This document shows, one piece after another, positions 1 to 11,415 of a stretch of DNA of 64,000 nt (position 1 is its first letter; every line of letters begins with the position of its first letter). Source of the stretch: Fragilariopsis cylindrus CCMP1102. Lineage: Eukaryota > Bacillariophyta > Bacillariophyceae > Bacillariales > Bacillariaceae. The translations under genes were made by a program, and so were the position numbers. The DNA lies in assembly GCA_900095095.1 (NCBI GenBank), contig FMBT01000345.1:62001-126000 (forward strand), in the 5' to 3' direction. Under the pieces are notes generated by a model. The model ran no database searches and was not told the origin of the DNA. It saw nothing but the letters and a program-made list of their open reading frames with translations.

Positions 1-1
1 A

Positions 2-1033
2 GAATTCAGTGATAATGATGATGATACTGATAACAATTATAATGATTTTACTGAGGATGATGATGATGATAATACATACGATACATTTAATGGAAGTGAT
101 TTAAGAGGACTTTCACTTGCCGACGATGAGGAGGAGGAGACATATGAAGAAGAGTATGACGACGACGACGACGACGATGAAGAAACAGAAGAGACATATG
201 ATGACGATACACTTACATGTGGTGAAGAAACTTTTGACTATGGCGCCCACGATGATGCAGAAGAAGACGAAGAAGAAGATTTTGAAGAAATACGACTGGA
301 GAATCGTAGTTGTTCTGCTAGTACGTACGGTACGAGAAGCAGTACTTCCGAAAGTAGTACTAGAAGTAGCAGAAGTAGTAGTAGCAGCAACAGCAGTAAT
401 TATAGTTCCTCTGTGAATAGACGAGATGATAATTCTTTACGTTACTCGGAAGAGTTTTCTACTAGTGCAGCAGCTGCACAAGCACATGATGATGATCATG
501 ATGATGATCCTGATCATTTGATCCGAGAATTACCATCATTTGGTAAAAGTCGTGAATTCAGATCGTTTGGTACACATGATGGATCATATCAAACTAATAA
601 TTCCAACTATTCCAACTACTCAGGAAGTGGTTCAGCATCAGCATTATCAGGGGCAGATGGTGATGGTTCACACAATGATAATTCAAGTTATGGTACCACA
701 TTTTTAAGACCATCCTTTGTGATGGCAAAAGATGTCGATGCAGTATATAATAATAATAAAAATTATACTTATTTAACATCAGCACGATCCGAATCATCCT
801 CATCATCCTGTACTGAAGTAACTGCTAATACAGCGACAACACCTGTTCATAGAACAAGACCACCGGTATCATCATCATCAGCATCATCAGCATCCTCATC
901 ATCATCCTCATCAAAAATGTCACGATATTACAATAGACAACAACGGCAACAAGAACAACCAATTGATACTATTCGAAAAAATATTATCAGGATGAATAGT
1001 AATCAATTGACGAGTAGGCGGTATGAGTTTTGA
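2..1033 (+). CDS. C-terminal part of an acidic, Ser-rich low-complexity protein (5' partial)
   Basis: The frame starting at base 2 is open from the window edge to the TGA at 1031-1033, about 343 residues. It begins with Asp/Glu runs (residues 1-100), continues with Ser/Thr/Arg-rich and Asn/Ser-rich stretches and ends in a basic Gln/Arg-rich tail. Codon use favours GAT, GAA, AGT and TCA, as in other genes here. No domain, signal peptide or membrane segment is visible. The true start lies upstream, outside the window; the first in-frame GTG at 413 is not a credible eukaryotic start because the frame is open well before it. Composition resembles the acidic protein at 46-53 kb, but I see no alignable segment. 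Function unknown; likely mostly disordered. Confidence 0.6.
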   Translation, partial: EFSDNDDDTDNNYNDFTEDDDDDNTYDTFNGSDLRGLSLADDEEEETYEEEYDDDDDDDEETEETYDDDTLTCGEETFDYGAHDDAEEDEEEDFEEIRLENRSCSASTYGTRSSTSESSTRSSRSSSSSNSSNYSSSVNRRDDNSLRYSEEFSTSAAAAQAHDDDHDDDPDHLIRELPSFGKSREFRSFGTHDGSYQTNNSNYSNYSGSGSASALSGADGDGSHNDNSSYGTTFLRPSFVMAKDVDAVYNNNKNYTYLTSARSESSSSSCTEVTANTATTPVHRTRPPVSSSSASSASSSSSSSKMSRYYNRQQRQQEQPIDTIRKNIIRMNSNQLTSRRYEF

Positions 1034-2301
1034 AAGAGTAGTTTCTCAATTGGTTCAATCAATTGTTCCGTGTTGTCCTTTGGATTTTTTTATATACATT
1101 CAAAAACAACAACAACAACAACAATAACAACACCATAAATGTAAGTCCATTATCTCATCTTGTATATATCCGTCGCTAAAATTAGACAATAAATATATAC
1201 TGTCTACTTTTTGCGACGGATATATACGGTATAAGATAATTTCACATACATAATTTCCTATCTAAAAATAGAAACAAATATGCTTTATATCAAACCTGCC
1301 GCATGGCCACAGTACTGTAGGTTAGTGTAGGGGGCTGACATAGGGCTACTTAATTTTCGAGTCAGTCCAATATATATACATCACAAATATAATGTACAAA
1401 ATTATTGTAAGATAAAACTTTCATATTATACAATAAATACCGAGTAACCAAAAAAAACGTAACCTGAACGATCGAATAATTCGTCTATTATTATTTTGTT
1501 TTACAGTATGGCACAGCTACAGAACAATGTGTATAAAAGTACTACAGCTAGCTTTTAGTACTTGAAGTAGATAGAGTGAGGACTGATTCCAATCAGTCTG
1601 AAAAATGCGCGCGTTTGGTCCAACGACGAGAGGTACGCAACGATTAAAAATTATCTGCCAAAAAAAAAATCGCAAGAATAAAAATTTCGGGGGAGGGACA
1701 AATACAAAAAGAGGGGAGGGAAACAGTTTTCAATCAATGAAATTGCATTACCGGATGCTGCGGTATTATGAAAAAATCCTTCATTTTCGGAACAAATAAA
1801 TATATTGGTTCGGTGTGTGTGTAAATTCAAAGATTTTCTTCGTGTAACCATAATTAAATCAGATAGTAATTTCAAACAAAGAATAATAGAAATAAATCAA
1901 GAACAAAAAATAATAATCACAATAATAATATAATATTATATATCACCTTTTGGTCCATAATTAATAGTTCGCAAATAAATATTATATATGCCTCCGGACA
2001 AAAGGAGTTCTTGTTAAGGTCAAGGTTCGGTGTTTGTAAAGTTTTTTCGTCATGTGTAATGTAACCATAACTATTTCAAAAGTCAAATCAACAACAAATC
2101 AAATCAAATCTTGCGGTCCTTCGTCTATTTTCTTGTTCGCAATAAATCTAACACAGCGCAAGAAAAGGCAAGCGAAACAACGGTACTCAAGTGTTTATAT
2201 CTTTGATGCCTATTACCTACCCTAACTTGTACATCAGTATTTTATTAGTGTAGTAGTATCACTTTCCATTCAGGTCTGTTCCCATACACGACAATAGAAC
2301 C
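1034..2301. other. Intergenic region with a palindrome and a dispersed motif
   Basis: No credible gene. It holds CAA/ATA-rich low-complexity DNA, an imperfect palindrome at 1151-1238 and a copy of a short dispersed motif at 1721-1768 (CAATGAAATT followed by CCGGATGC). The last few hundred bases should include the promoter of the gene starting at 2302; no clear TATA box was picked out. Confidence 0.5.
1151..1238. repeat. Imperfect inverted repeat (about 31 bp arms)
   Basis: The left arm 1151-1181 and right arm 1208-1238 are reverse complements over most positions, with the core TATATATCCGTCGC against GCGACGGATATATA. Similarity fades outward for about another 20 bp on each side. The loop is about 26 bp. 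It could be a small fold-back element or a 3'-end hairpin of the gene ending at 1033. Confidence 0.6.
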
Positions 2302-2943
2302 ATGATGATGTACAACAATACTGCATTTCGAATACTACTATTCTTCGTCATTGCAAATGTCGTGGCTGCGGCGGCGTTGACGGCGGCAGCGGTAGCAACT
2401 ACGACTGCGAGTACGACTACGACTACGACTACACCGGCAGTTGTTTCGTCGTTCCAATCCGATTCTGACTCTTCCGAATCACAACATCAAGAACAACATC
2501 AAGATCAAAGCGATCAAGAACAACATCAGGACAACCAAGATCAAAGCGATCATGAGAATCGTAATTTACAAGGAGGTACAATCCAAGAGAAATGGGCCAT
2601 ATCGGATCCACCCACATGGAATTATAATGAGTTAGATTTTTTTTTAGAATTTCAAGTTAGTAATTATATTATACCAGGACAAGCTCATGTTGGTACGTAC
2701 TAGTATATAATACTTGTAGTAAATATATATAATACTGCATAATTTGTCATGTTGTCTGTATTGTACTGTACTGTACTGTATTTCATAGAGATTCGATTCG
2801 AATCGAATCGATACGATTCTGTTGCATACTGAGATTTTTTTCTTCTTTATTCAACTCAACTTACATTTTCCATTTCCATATCTTGTACTACTCCACTCTA
2901 CTCTACTATACCACACACACACACACACACACACACTATCGCC

Positions 2944-2981
<38 letters not shown>

Positions 2982-4223
2982 TCGCATACCATCGCATCGC
3001 ATACCATACCATACCATACCATATCACATACCATACCATACCATACCATCAATTATTATTATTATTATATTATAATGATAGAAATTTATTCATATGAGAC
3101 ATGTAAAGATGATGGTCCCTCTGGTTTACCTGGATCCGGTACAATCCAAACCAATGGTTTTATACCATTCCAACAAGAGGATGTGGATTATTCGGATTGG
3201 AATGATGATGAAACATCTGTATTATATACCGATTCTAATTTTAATGTCAATGAGAAAACAATTATTATTCCGATATCCATTGATGCCACTACCATTGGTA
3301 CCAATTCCGATGTCTATACAACGTATGAAGATTCAGATCAAAACACACAAGGAACAATGAAATTTTGTGTCCGGTATTCATTACGTACATTAAATCCAGA
3401 TGATCCTGTGGAAATGAATTTTCGTGAAGTATTAGTTACATTAGATGTAAAATTGAGTCCCAATTCATTCACATTGGATGGTGCTGCTGTTGTACAAAAA
3501 GCAGATGCTAATATCTTCAATTTGCCAGATTTTTATGATGGTGTTATCTTTGAATTAATTGGATATATATGTAATCCAGTCACGGGTGATGACATTACTG
3601 GTGATGATAATATTGCTATTCAACAAGGTGAATTAATTGATATATGTGTCAAACCCGCTACGAATGATCGAAATGACGGTATTTTGATGTATAATATCAA
3701 AGAATTTACATGGATACGAAATGATATTTCTGGTACTACACCAACAAGAACACAAATTGCGATCGAAAATGGTCTACCCTCGTCGAATGGTTTATCAAAT
3801 TATATACCAGAAAATTGTCCCTATTCCAATTATTGTACATTTAATACATTTTTAAGTAGTTCCTTTTATCTTGATGGACCAGGGATTGTGGGTGGTAGTG
3901 GTACTGCATCCATGACCTATGAAGGTACCGGATCCAATTCGAATGCTAATAATGGTAACGGACGACGTAGCAGACGTACAATGAATGTTGCTTTTAATAT
4001 GGATATAGATAATTCAAAAAGATCTTTACAAGATAATAATAATAACAATAATAATGAAAATGACAATGCTTTATTTAATCTGAAAATTAATATTGCTGCT
4101 GCTACTGGTGATGATGATAATGGACAAAAAGCTGCTGCTGCCACTTCGATAATGTCAATGTCAACTACTACTACCGCAATTATTATTATTGCTGCTACTG
4201 CTGCATTTATTATTGCCATGTAA
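2302..4223 (+). CDS. Secreted, C-terminally membrane-anchored protein of unknown function (2 exons)
   Basis: Exon 1 is 2302-2692 and exon 2 is 3082-4223. The intron opens GTACGT and ends at an AG (3080-3081); the phase-1 join makes a Glu codon and continues from QAHV into EIYSYETCKDDG without a break, giving about 510 residues. The N-terminus is a signal peptide (hydrophobic FRILLFFVIANVVAAAA), then Thr-rich and Gln/Asp/His-rich linkers (about 30-90). The middle (about 110-400) is a folded-looking domain with spaced cysteines. The C-terminus is a hydrophobic Ala/Ile segment ending exactly at the stop, as expected for a GPI signal or a tail membrane anchor. ATG 2302 is the first of three tandem Met codons. 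I do not recognise the family; a cell-surface or cell-wall protein is likely. Confidence 0.75.
2912..3056. repeat. CA and CATAC microsatellites inside an intron
   Basis: Within the intron of the gene starting at 2302, (CA)n runs at about 2912-2934 and 2947-2978 are followed by (CATAC)n pentamers to about 3045. They explain several spurious open frames here and should be length-variable. Confidence 0.8.
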
Positions 4224-4504
4224 TGTAATGCATTTTCAATGATGTTCGTTCGATGTTAATAATAATATATAAATAATGATGAGAAAGTGAGAGAGAAGAA
4301 AATGATTTCTAGAATAAATGGAATAAAAAAAAAGGGTCGCCGTACCGGTAGCTTGCATTCAGCATAACACTCTAATAATAATAGTATAATCAAGCACGGA
4401 AATTCTTTTTCACGTCTGAAAATCAGAAGAAAAAAACTTCAGTCGTGTTTTTTGTTTTTTTTATTTTTCTTGCGATACTGTAGATAAAGTAATATTTGTT
4501 TTTG

Positions 4505-4585
4505 TAACGCCTGCACCCTTTTCGATTGCGTGTAAAAAAACTTTTTCAAACCAATGAAATTTCTTTACCGGATGCCCCCCGGTAG
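4505..4585. repeat. Dispersed repeat, copy A (relatives at 4850-4934 and 1721-1768)
   Basis: The copy runs TTTTCGATTGCGTGTAAAA, then ACCAATGAAATTTC, then CCGGATGC and CCGGTAG. The copy at 4850-4934 has the same order of blocks with CTTTCGATCGCGTACGGGTA, AACCAATGAAATTTC and GCCGGATGC. A third, shorter copy at 1721-1768 keeps CAATGAAATT and CCGGATGC. The shared block order argues for common descent. Confidence 0.65.
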
Positions 4586-4718
4586 TAATAATAATATATT
4601 AGAGTACAGTCTTACGTAAAAGTATACGGGACTCGCTTGTTTTTTAGAGAAAGTATACCAAATATACAGTACGAATACTCTTTAAAAGTACCAGTGTGTA
4701 CTAGCACTAGTAATTGCG

Positions 4719-4827
4719 CTGTAATTTATTAGTACTGGGTTGACTCAGTGAAAAGTATACATATTTGATCAGCCCCTGGTATACTTTTCAGACACTTACT
4801 GGTTAATCTCCAGTACTATTAATTACT
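4719..4827. repeat. Nested palindrome
   Basis: Outer arms: TAATTTATTAGTACTGG at 4722-4738 against CCAGTACTATTAATTA at about 4810-4825. Inner arms: GTGAAAAGTATAC at 4748-4760 against GTATACTTTTCAG at about 4779-4791. A transcript would fold into one long interrupted hairpin. It lies between two copies of the dispersed repeat. Confidence 0.6.
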
Positions 4828-5474
4828 TAGAGAAAAAATTGTCAATCAGCGCACAACACCTTTCGATCGCGTACGGGTAAAAAAAAAACTCTTTGTAACC
4901 AATGAAATTTCAAATGCCGGATGCTTCCGGTAGCCGAAGATTGATAGAACGTTTTCGTGATGAGCACGATCTCGAAAAACGCATCCCTACAAAAGATCTT
5001 CGCGCTCACTTTTGTATGTACTTAAGGCACTGAAGTACTTGAAAGAACATTGCATCATACCGTTAGGTTCGCAACTCACTCGGCTCGCGAATTCAGTCTC
5101 AAAAAGAACGCACTATTATACTATTACTATAAGTACGTTTTTTGAGTTCGAGTCAGAATCATGCGATCTTTTCTCATAAGAAAATTGTTGGATCTTTTCT
5201 TTTCTTAGCCAATCATACCTACTGTAGCTTGAAAAATGCGAACTCTATTCTTGGTTTTTTTTTGCTTGACCGAAGGATGACCGAAGGATGCATCTGTTAG
5301 CGACAAATCAAATCTGGTATGCCGATAAGAGTACTTTGCAAGCTACTGTACAACAAGATTTTTATTTACAGTACAAGAAATAAACTACAATATCTTGTAT
5401 CATACACATAAAACGACAAACAACGTGTGTTGTAATTTAGATTGATTTATCAGCCATCATAGCGCTTCAACAAC

Positions 5475-8054
5475 ATGATGTTCATCAAGACCTCAGCATT
5501 CGCCTTTGTCCTAGCTATTGGAACGTCTTCGACTCCATCAGCTTTATTCGCTACTGCGGCTGAATCAGATCCGCGCCAAAACACCATCATTAAACAGATT
5601 ATCAAAAATCTCGACAACAATGGAAGTACGAGTAATGGAAGTACGAGTAATGGAAGTGAATTATCGGCTGCAGGTCTCGACGAGGAGAATCTTCGTTGGA
5701 AGGAGATCGACGGAACGATGATGCTGGCTGTTGATATTGTAACTACCTCATCCTATCCTGATGCGGATATAAAGATGCGATTCGAATTGGAAGCAGTAGG
5801 AGGGGTCGTTGTGACTGCTTGTTACGAGTTTATGTGTGGTGGCTACATGGACTTGTCCGTCTTGTACGATATGGAGGATCTTCCTTCTGTTGCAAGTATC
5901 AATCCTAGTATCATGCGTGCAAGTCGGGCAATGATAGAAAATAATGCAAGAGTTTTGCGTCCGTCTACTAACAATGGTAAAAATAGTTGCTCTCAAGCTA
6001 CAAAGGAGGTTGTTGGAAGTAAAATTGCGTTACAAATTCCAAGGATCTTGCAAGAATATCCTGAATTGAAAGGAGGCGGGTAAGTCAGTTTACAAAAAGA
6101 AAAATTGTGTAGTGTACTATAAGTGTATGAATATGTATGTGTATATATATACTCCAATCAATTATATCATTTATGTAATGACTACCTAATTTACGCACAA
6201 CATATTATTAGCTAATAAAAAATGCTCCTTTCAGTCTCAAGATCGGTATTATTTCAGTCAGTTTCAATACCTTAGGTGACTACGATTCTGACGTCGAATG
6301 TGGCTTTTTGCCTGACGATGTGGAAATTTTAAAAGATGGTGATAATGATGATGAAGGACGAGGTATGGCACAGGTTATTTACGCCAGCGCCAAAGATATC
6401 AAGATTGCATTTTATGCCCCGGATAATCAAGCTGATTTCGCTATGGGTATTATGAAATTAAAGGAAGCAGGATGTGATGTAATTGTTGACGACTTAAGTA
6501 AGTTGTAGGACTGTATCACATGAAATGTAGATTGATTTAAATACTTACTTCTTTCTAAGATAATAATGATTTTGCTTCGTTTTATGTTACTTTTTCACAG
6601 CCTTCACCGGGGCGGCGACGGAACCTCTGTTTCAGAATGGAATGATTGCAAAAGCCGCAAACAGCGTTGTTGAAAATGATGGTATACCATACTTCGCTGC
6701 TATGTTTAATAATGCTGGCGGTGCCTGGGTTGGTGGGCCATACAAATCTGGACCTTGTCCTGCTTGGGTTCCACAAAATGAAGTAAAATCGTGCCATGTA
6801 TTCGAAAACGGGGAAAACTTTCAAACTGTATCAGGCGGCGATGGAAATGGTGACTTCCAATGGGATTCTCCCTACAAAAGTGCAGGTCCAGTAAGTACCA
6901 CAGTCATAACCTTTTATTTTCAAAAATGGAAGATAAATTGATGTATAATATATGTATTCTAAGATTTAATGACTTTGTTTCGTTCATACTGTTCTTTTGT
7001 TTAAAAAATACAGATTGGATCAATCACTGACATTGACATATATATTGCGGATTCTGATGGGCAACCCTGCGAAGATTGTTCTGGACTCGAAGATAATATT
7101 GGAAAAGATCCGATTGAGACTTGGGATACAAATGGGAAAATTGATACCGTTGGCTATCAATTAGCAATTGCCCTCATCGACGGACCTGAACCTAAAATTA
7201 TGAAATGGGGTAGTTTTAATCAGCCTGGGGACAGGTATACAGATGTTGATCCAAAATTGAATGCTTCCCCATTTTGTGCACATGGGAATACTCCTCTTGT
7301 TAGTGCAGTTGGTGCGGCATTTGATACACAAGCGTTCCCATCCCTAGTGAAAGAATCATTTAGTAGCACTGGCGGAGTAGGATCACAACCAATCTATTTC
7401 GATAACAACGGTATTCGTTACAAGAAACCCCGCAATTATGAGAAGCCGAATGTTGTTGGACCGGATGTGAGTACTACCCTATTGTGTTTCATTTGTGTTT
7501 CATTTCAACAATTGACGTCCTAAATTAAAACCTAACAATGATATCACCTTCCATTTACTTTTGTCATTTCTTTGATAGGGGTAAGTTACAACAATTATTC
7601 CATTCTCTCTCCTTCTCTATATGTCATTCTCATGAAATCCGTTCTTTTTTTCTATTAATATACTACCAGGTCTCAAACTTCATTTTTTGATCAGGAAATT
7701 TTTCCAAACTCAGGTGATGATAGAACTGGGTTTCGTTTTTTTGGAACATCGTGTGGCGCACCAAACGTTGCTGTTTTAGCTTTATTGTTGCGTCAAGTTG
7801 ATAAAACGTTAACCCCGAAGGAGATTTATAACATCCTAGAACGAACCGCCATCGACATGGACGAACCAGGATTCGATTACGAAACGGGATACGGATTTGT
7901 AAACGGCTACTTGGCCATTTTGGAGGCGACGAAAATGAAACAGAAGTCTGAGAAGTCGACAAGTAAGAAAAGTAAGAAAGGCAAGAAAAGCAAAAACGAA
8001 AAAATATCAAATTCTGATAAATTTGCGTATTGTGATTACACAGACACAAACTAA
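5475..8054 (+). CDS. Secreted subtilase/sedolisin-like (clan SB) peptidase, 5-6 exons
   Basis: Exons: 5475-6079, 6235-6497, 6601-6890, 7014-7466, probably a 2-nt exon 7579-7580, and 7670-8054, giving 665 residues. A signal peptide (FAFVLAIGTSSTPSALFATA) and a propeptide-like region of about 200 residues come first. The catalytic domain shows ISVSFNTLG, DDEGRGMAQV, CDVIVDDLTF, PYFAAMFNNAG and the nucleophile motif FFGTSCGAP. These blocks match the bacterial-type S8/S53-like family in which DEGRAM replaces the HGTHVA helix; the family's usual ISDSFN has Val in place of Asp here. The C-terminus is a Lys/Ser-rich tail. Without the tiny exon, a single intron 7467-7694 also keeps frame (656 residues) but deletes the segment matching the family's DGVNTTFF. 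Activity is uncertain because of the Asp to Val change. Confidence 0.75.
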
Positions 8055-8055
8055 T

Positions 8056-8415
8056 GTGTTAAATCGTACATATGCCCACCTATGTCCGTATAAGTAAACG
8101 TTCAACGTACTGATGACCAGTTGAAGTGAAGCAAGAATAAAAGAACTGCCCTGTAGTCAAAGCACAAAGAAAAGAAGTGCGAACCACTAATACAAATACC
8201 GTCTATTAGACGAAGTGATGTTACTAATAACGTTGTGTACAAAGTTACTGTTTACTTACTACGTTTACTGCAATAATACCATAAGACAACAAGAAGACCA
8301 GATTACGTGAAACGACCATCTGTATCTCTACCTTTTATTGTTGATGAATTGTAATAACCATAGACTAACTAAATAAACAACTGTGTTAATAACAACCTTT
8401 TGCGTATGAACACTA
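8056..8415 (+). repeat. Duplicated 3' flank, copy 1 (copy 2 at 11416-11735)
   Basis: Starting just after the stop codon of each neighbouring gene, the two segments share many ordered blocks: GATGACCAGTTGAAGT, AAAGAAGTGCGAAC, CTTTTATTGTTGATG, ATTGTAATA plus CCATAGA, and AATAACAACCTTTTGCGT. Length is similar (about 360 and 320 bp) and orientation is the same. Confidence 0.85.
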
Positions 8416-8870
8416 GAGTACTACTACTATTAACCATCTCTTGATTCACAACTAGGACTACCACACAGCAAATCGTTTGTTGCGTTCCTCGAACGTCCTC
8501 GGACAAAAAATTAGTGAAATAAATATTTTGTTGTTCATTTCGATCGAAAATCATGCTGTTTGTGCGGTGCTGTGTGTGAGCCTACAGTGGCATATATGAG
8601 TGCTCAATATAACAATTCAATAGTAAACTCCATACTAAAATAATCAGCAAAAATGAGTGCTTAGGTGTATCTATTATTTGATGTTTAAGTTACTACTAGA
8701 TACTACACTAATCCATCATAAGGTGAATAAATTGATATCAACACTGTACACTAAACTGGGGAAGAAGAGATCAACTAGCAGAGAGCAAACAGCATTGGAG
8801 GTGGGAAAGCAGACGATTGATGACAGATTTGGAGATGAACCTAAGTAATAAGTAAATGTAGAATAAATTT

Positions 8871-8936
8871 GGCGGGTCTATCGTTGAGTTTCTGTCTTTC
8901 TAAGGCGGGTCTATCGTTGAGTTTCTGTCTTTCTAA
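8871..8936. repeat. Tandem direct repeat, 2 x 33 bp
   Basis: The unit at 8871-8903, starting GGCGGGTCTATCG and ending CTTTCTAA, is repeated exactly at 8904-8936. Perfect identity indicates a recent duplication. Confidence 0.9.
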
Positions 8937-9280
8937 GACCTTAAGGAGCAAAGAGGCAGCTATTAAATAATAAGTTATATACACTATTGTTGTAAAAGAT
9001 CTTTTCAATCGCTACTTGGAGGCTCTGAAAATTACTTCCGGGTCAGGAAAATCAAAAAACTCATCGCGTACGATTTTTTTAAATACTGTATATGCTTTTT
9101 ATTTATTTCAAAATGTCAATACTTAAGCGATTGTCCGACTAAAACTACGAAAAACTTAATCATTAGTATTTAAGCGTAGTTCTATCCGATGCAATCTTCG
9201 GTCAAGCTCAGACAAAAGCAAGGATCAGGAAAATCAAAAAAAACTGTCGCATTCGTAAAATAGGTTGTTGAAATGCAAGT

Positions 9281-9318
9281 ATCAACTATCAACTATCAAC
9301 TATCAACTATCAACTATA
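9281..9318. repeat. Heptanucleotide repeat (ATCAACT)n
   Basis: About five copies of ATCAACT in tandem, followed by diverged copies to about 9340, directly upstream of the start codon at 9379. It probably lies in the promoter or 5' UTR. Confidence 0.85.
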
Positions 9319-9378
9319 ATAACGATCAACTTTCAACTAAAGTAGGTACCATATCGATCAATCAATCGTAATTGAATC

Positions 9379-11415
9379 ATGAAGATTTGCAACTTGTTAG
9401 CAGCTATTGCTGTAGCTGTAAGCCAATCAGATGAAGTGAATGGCAGTCACTTTATTCAAGGAGGAATCAGCATGATAGACAAAGATCCAAACGGGAATCC
9501 ATCTATCACCATTAACGGCGTGCGAAACGGTCCGGAATGGCTATCGGACCTTGTTGATGGTGCCGATATGACCGGGAAGCACGGCAAAGATGGAAGAGAA
9601 CTGAAACCGGAAAAGAGTTCGAAAAAGAAAATTGTCAAGAGAGGAAAGAAAAACAAGAAAGATTCAGGCTCATCCTGTATTTCTGAATTACAAGACACAA
9701 AAGTTCAATCCATTAAAGCCATTACTAGTTTGGTTGAGAAATCATTCAAGGCGGATACTGAAAAGGATTTGTTTGTTCAAACTGCAAAAATGTGCGAACT
9801 CACAAGAATGGGCAATGGCATAGAAGGTGCATTGAAACTGGTTGCAAACGATATCAGTAGCACCTTTGTGTTTAGTGACACTCCAATTCGAAAGGATTTT
9901 ATTCGGTCTACATCTCAGTTTGTTTCGGAGTTTTCAACTTCTTTCCCAAGCGGTGACCCGAACGCAGCGATCACATTTTTGTCTGCCAACGACGATGCGT
10001 TCGAAGGACCTCTCGTTGCTATCCTTTCGAAACCCAAGTTGACCGAGACAGGTGGAATCAGTTACAATCTTTTACAGAGTAAGGATCAAAATGGTACTCT
10101 TTCATCCGAAAGCTTCTTCACGAATTCAGATACAGTCATGTTCACTGACTGCTCGATTTTCATTGACGATGCTTTTACTGCTACTATAGATGCTGTAAAG
10201 GCAGTAGTAGATGTAAAAGCCTGTAATGGAGTTGCTGCTGCAGTAAAGTCTGTATTACCATCCTCTTTGGAACTTGATGGGGGAATTGCTGTCGATGCTG
10301 CTAAGGAAAAGTGCCTTACCAAGGCAGAACCCACACCCAACACACCCAACAACGGTAAAGTGTGTACAGCAATTTGTGGAAAGGGTGAAGAATATTTTCA
10401 AGATGTGGAGATTTTTTTGAAACAGTTACAAACGGACCTGACGAAATTTGTTAATTTTACAAATAGTACGATTCTGGTAGATGTAACAGAGTTAAACAAC
10501 AAAGTAGATATCGCTAACACAACGGTAGCAGATCTTTTAAAGGCAGCAGACGCAAATGTCGATCTTAGGAAGGTGAGATTAGCTATGGCAACGCAAGCAG
10601 TAAAAGATTTAGAAGAAGCCGAGTCAGAGGACGAAGAAAAAGCAGCAGCAGATGCAGCTGAAGTTGAAGCGGAAAAAGCGGCGGAAGCTACTAATGCAGG
10701 TAAGTCACGTACTTCGTTTCAGTTTTTCTAATAATATGCTGTGTGTTGGAAATCCGATTTTCCTTTTTCAAAAGATTGGAAGTGCTCTCCCCCCGTTACT
10801 TCATATAAGAGGGATCGATCGATTATTGATTTGTTACAGTAAATTCCTTCCTCACATAGATTCGCATACTATAATTACCTATCACTTGTACAGCCGAAGA
10901 AGCAGAGGAGTCTGCCGAGGCTACTGCTAAAGCAGCAGAAGATATTGTCGATGGTGAAGTGACTAATATCGAAACTGAATTGTTACCAAAAGCAATAGAG
11001 TATGAAGCTAAATGTGCGAAAGCTCTTGATGCGGCCGAACAGGTAAGTGGTTCCGAAAGATACAACGACGATACCATTCCTTCTTCACATCCTTTATCGT
11101 GCCTACGACTCATATTCTATTTACCATCTAATACAGCATCAATCGGAGATTAAAAAAGCCGCCGGACTTACTGCAAAAGTTGCCAAGGCTACTGGCTTTC
11201 TATTAAAAATCGTGAACGACATTTTGGATTTTGCTAAAGAGTTTATTGGATTCGGGGTTAAATTTCTCGAAGTTATCAATGTTGGTGATGACGCCGATAA
11301 AGACTATTGTGTTGCTTGTGGAAATGGTGATTTCATTTACGCTATCATTACGGACGGGGTAAACGAATTAGTTAGAACATTCGCTGGAAAATTTGCTCAA
11401 GCATTTCTAGGCTAA
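9379..11415 (+). CDS. Secreted Ala/Glu-rich coiled-coil protein of unknown function (3 exons)
   Basis: Exons are 9379-10699, 10894-11042 and 11137-11415, joined by GTAAGT donors and CAG acceptors with matching phases, giving 582 residues. The N-terminus (MKICNLLAAIAVAVSQS) is a short signal peptide. A basic Lys-rich stretch (about 75-95) precedes a Cys-containing globular region (about 100-330). Residues about 340-490 form a heptad-like Ala/Glu/Lys coiled coil. The end is an amphipathic region with a CVACG motif and a hydrophobic tail (DILDFAKEFIGFGVKFLEVI). I recognise no family. It follows the peptidase gene in the same orientation, and the two genes share homologous 3' flanks, suggesting that both were moved or copied within one locus. 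The proteins themselves are not clearly alike. Confidence 0.7.

Larger units (their letters stand above)
4224..5474. other. Intergenic region with paired repeats and a palindrome
   Basis: No credible gene. It carries two diverged copies of an about 80 bp repeat (4505-4585 and 4850-4934) flanking a palindrome (4719-4827), followed by AT-rich promoter-like DNA upstream of the peptidase gene at 5475. Confidence 0.5.
8055..9378. other. Intergenic region: duplicated 3' flank and tandem repeats
   Basis: Bases 8056-8415 are homologous to 11416-11735. Then follow a tandem 33-bp duplication (8871-8936), a pair of short related segments (9041-9072 and 9222-9258) and heptamer repeats of ATCAACT just upstream of the next gene. 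No credible gene; a 63-residue open frame at 8657-8848 has no supporting feature. Confidence 0.5.

Noticed and set aside
8657-8848. 63-codon open frame between the peptidase and coiled-coil genes
   Set aside because: Does not begin with ATG, shows no domain, and lies in repeat-containing flank.
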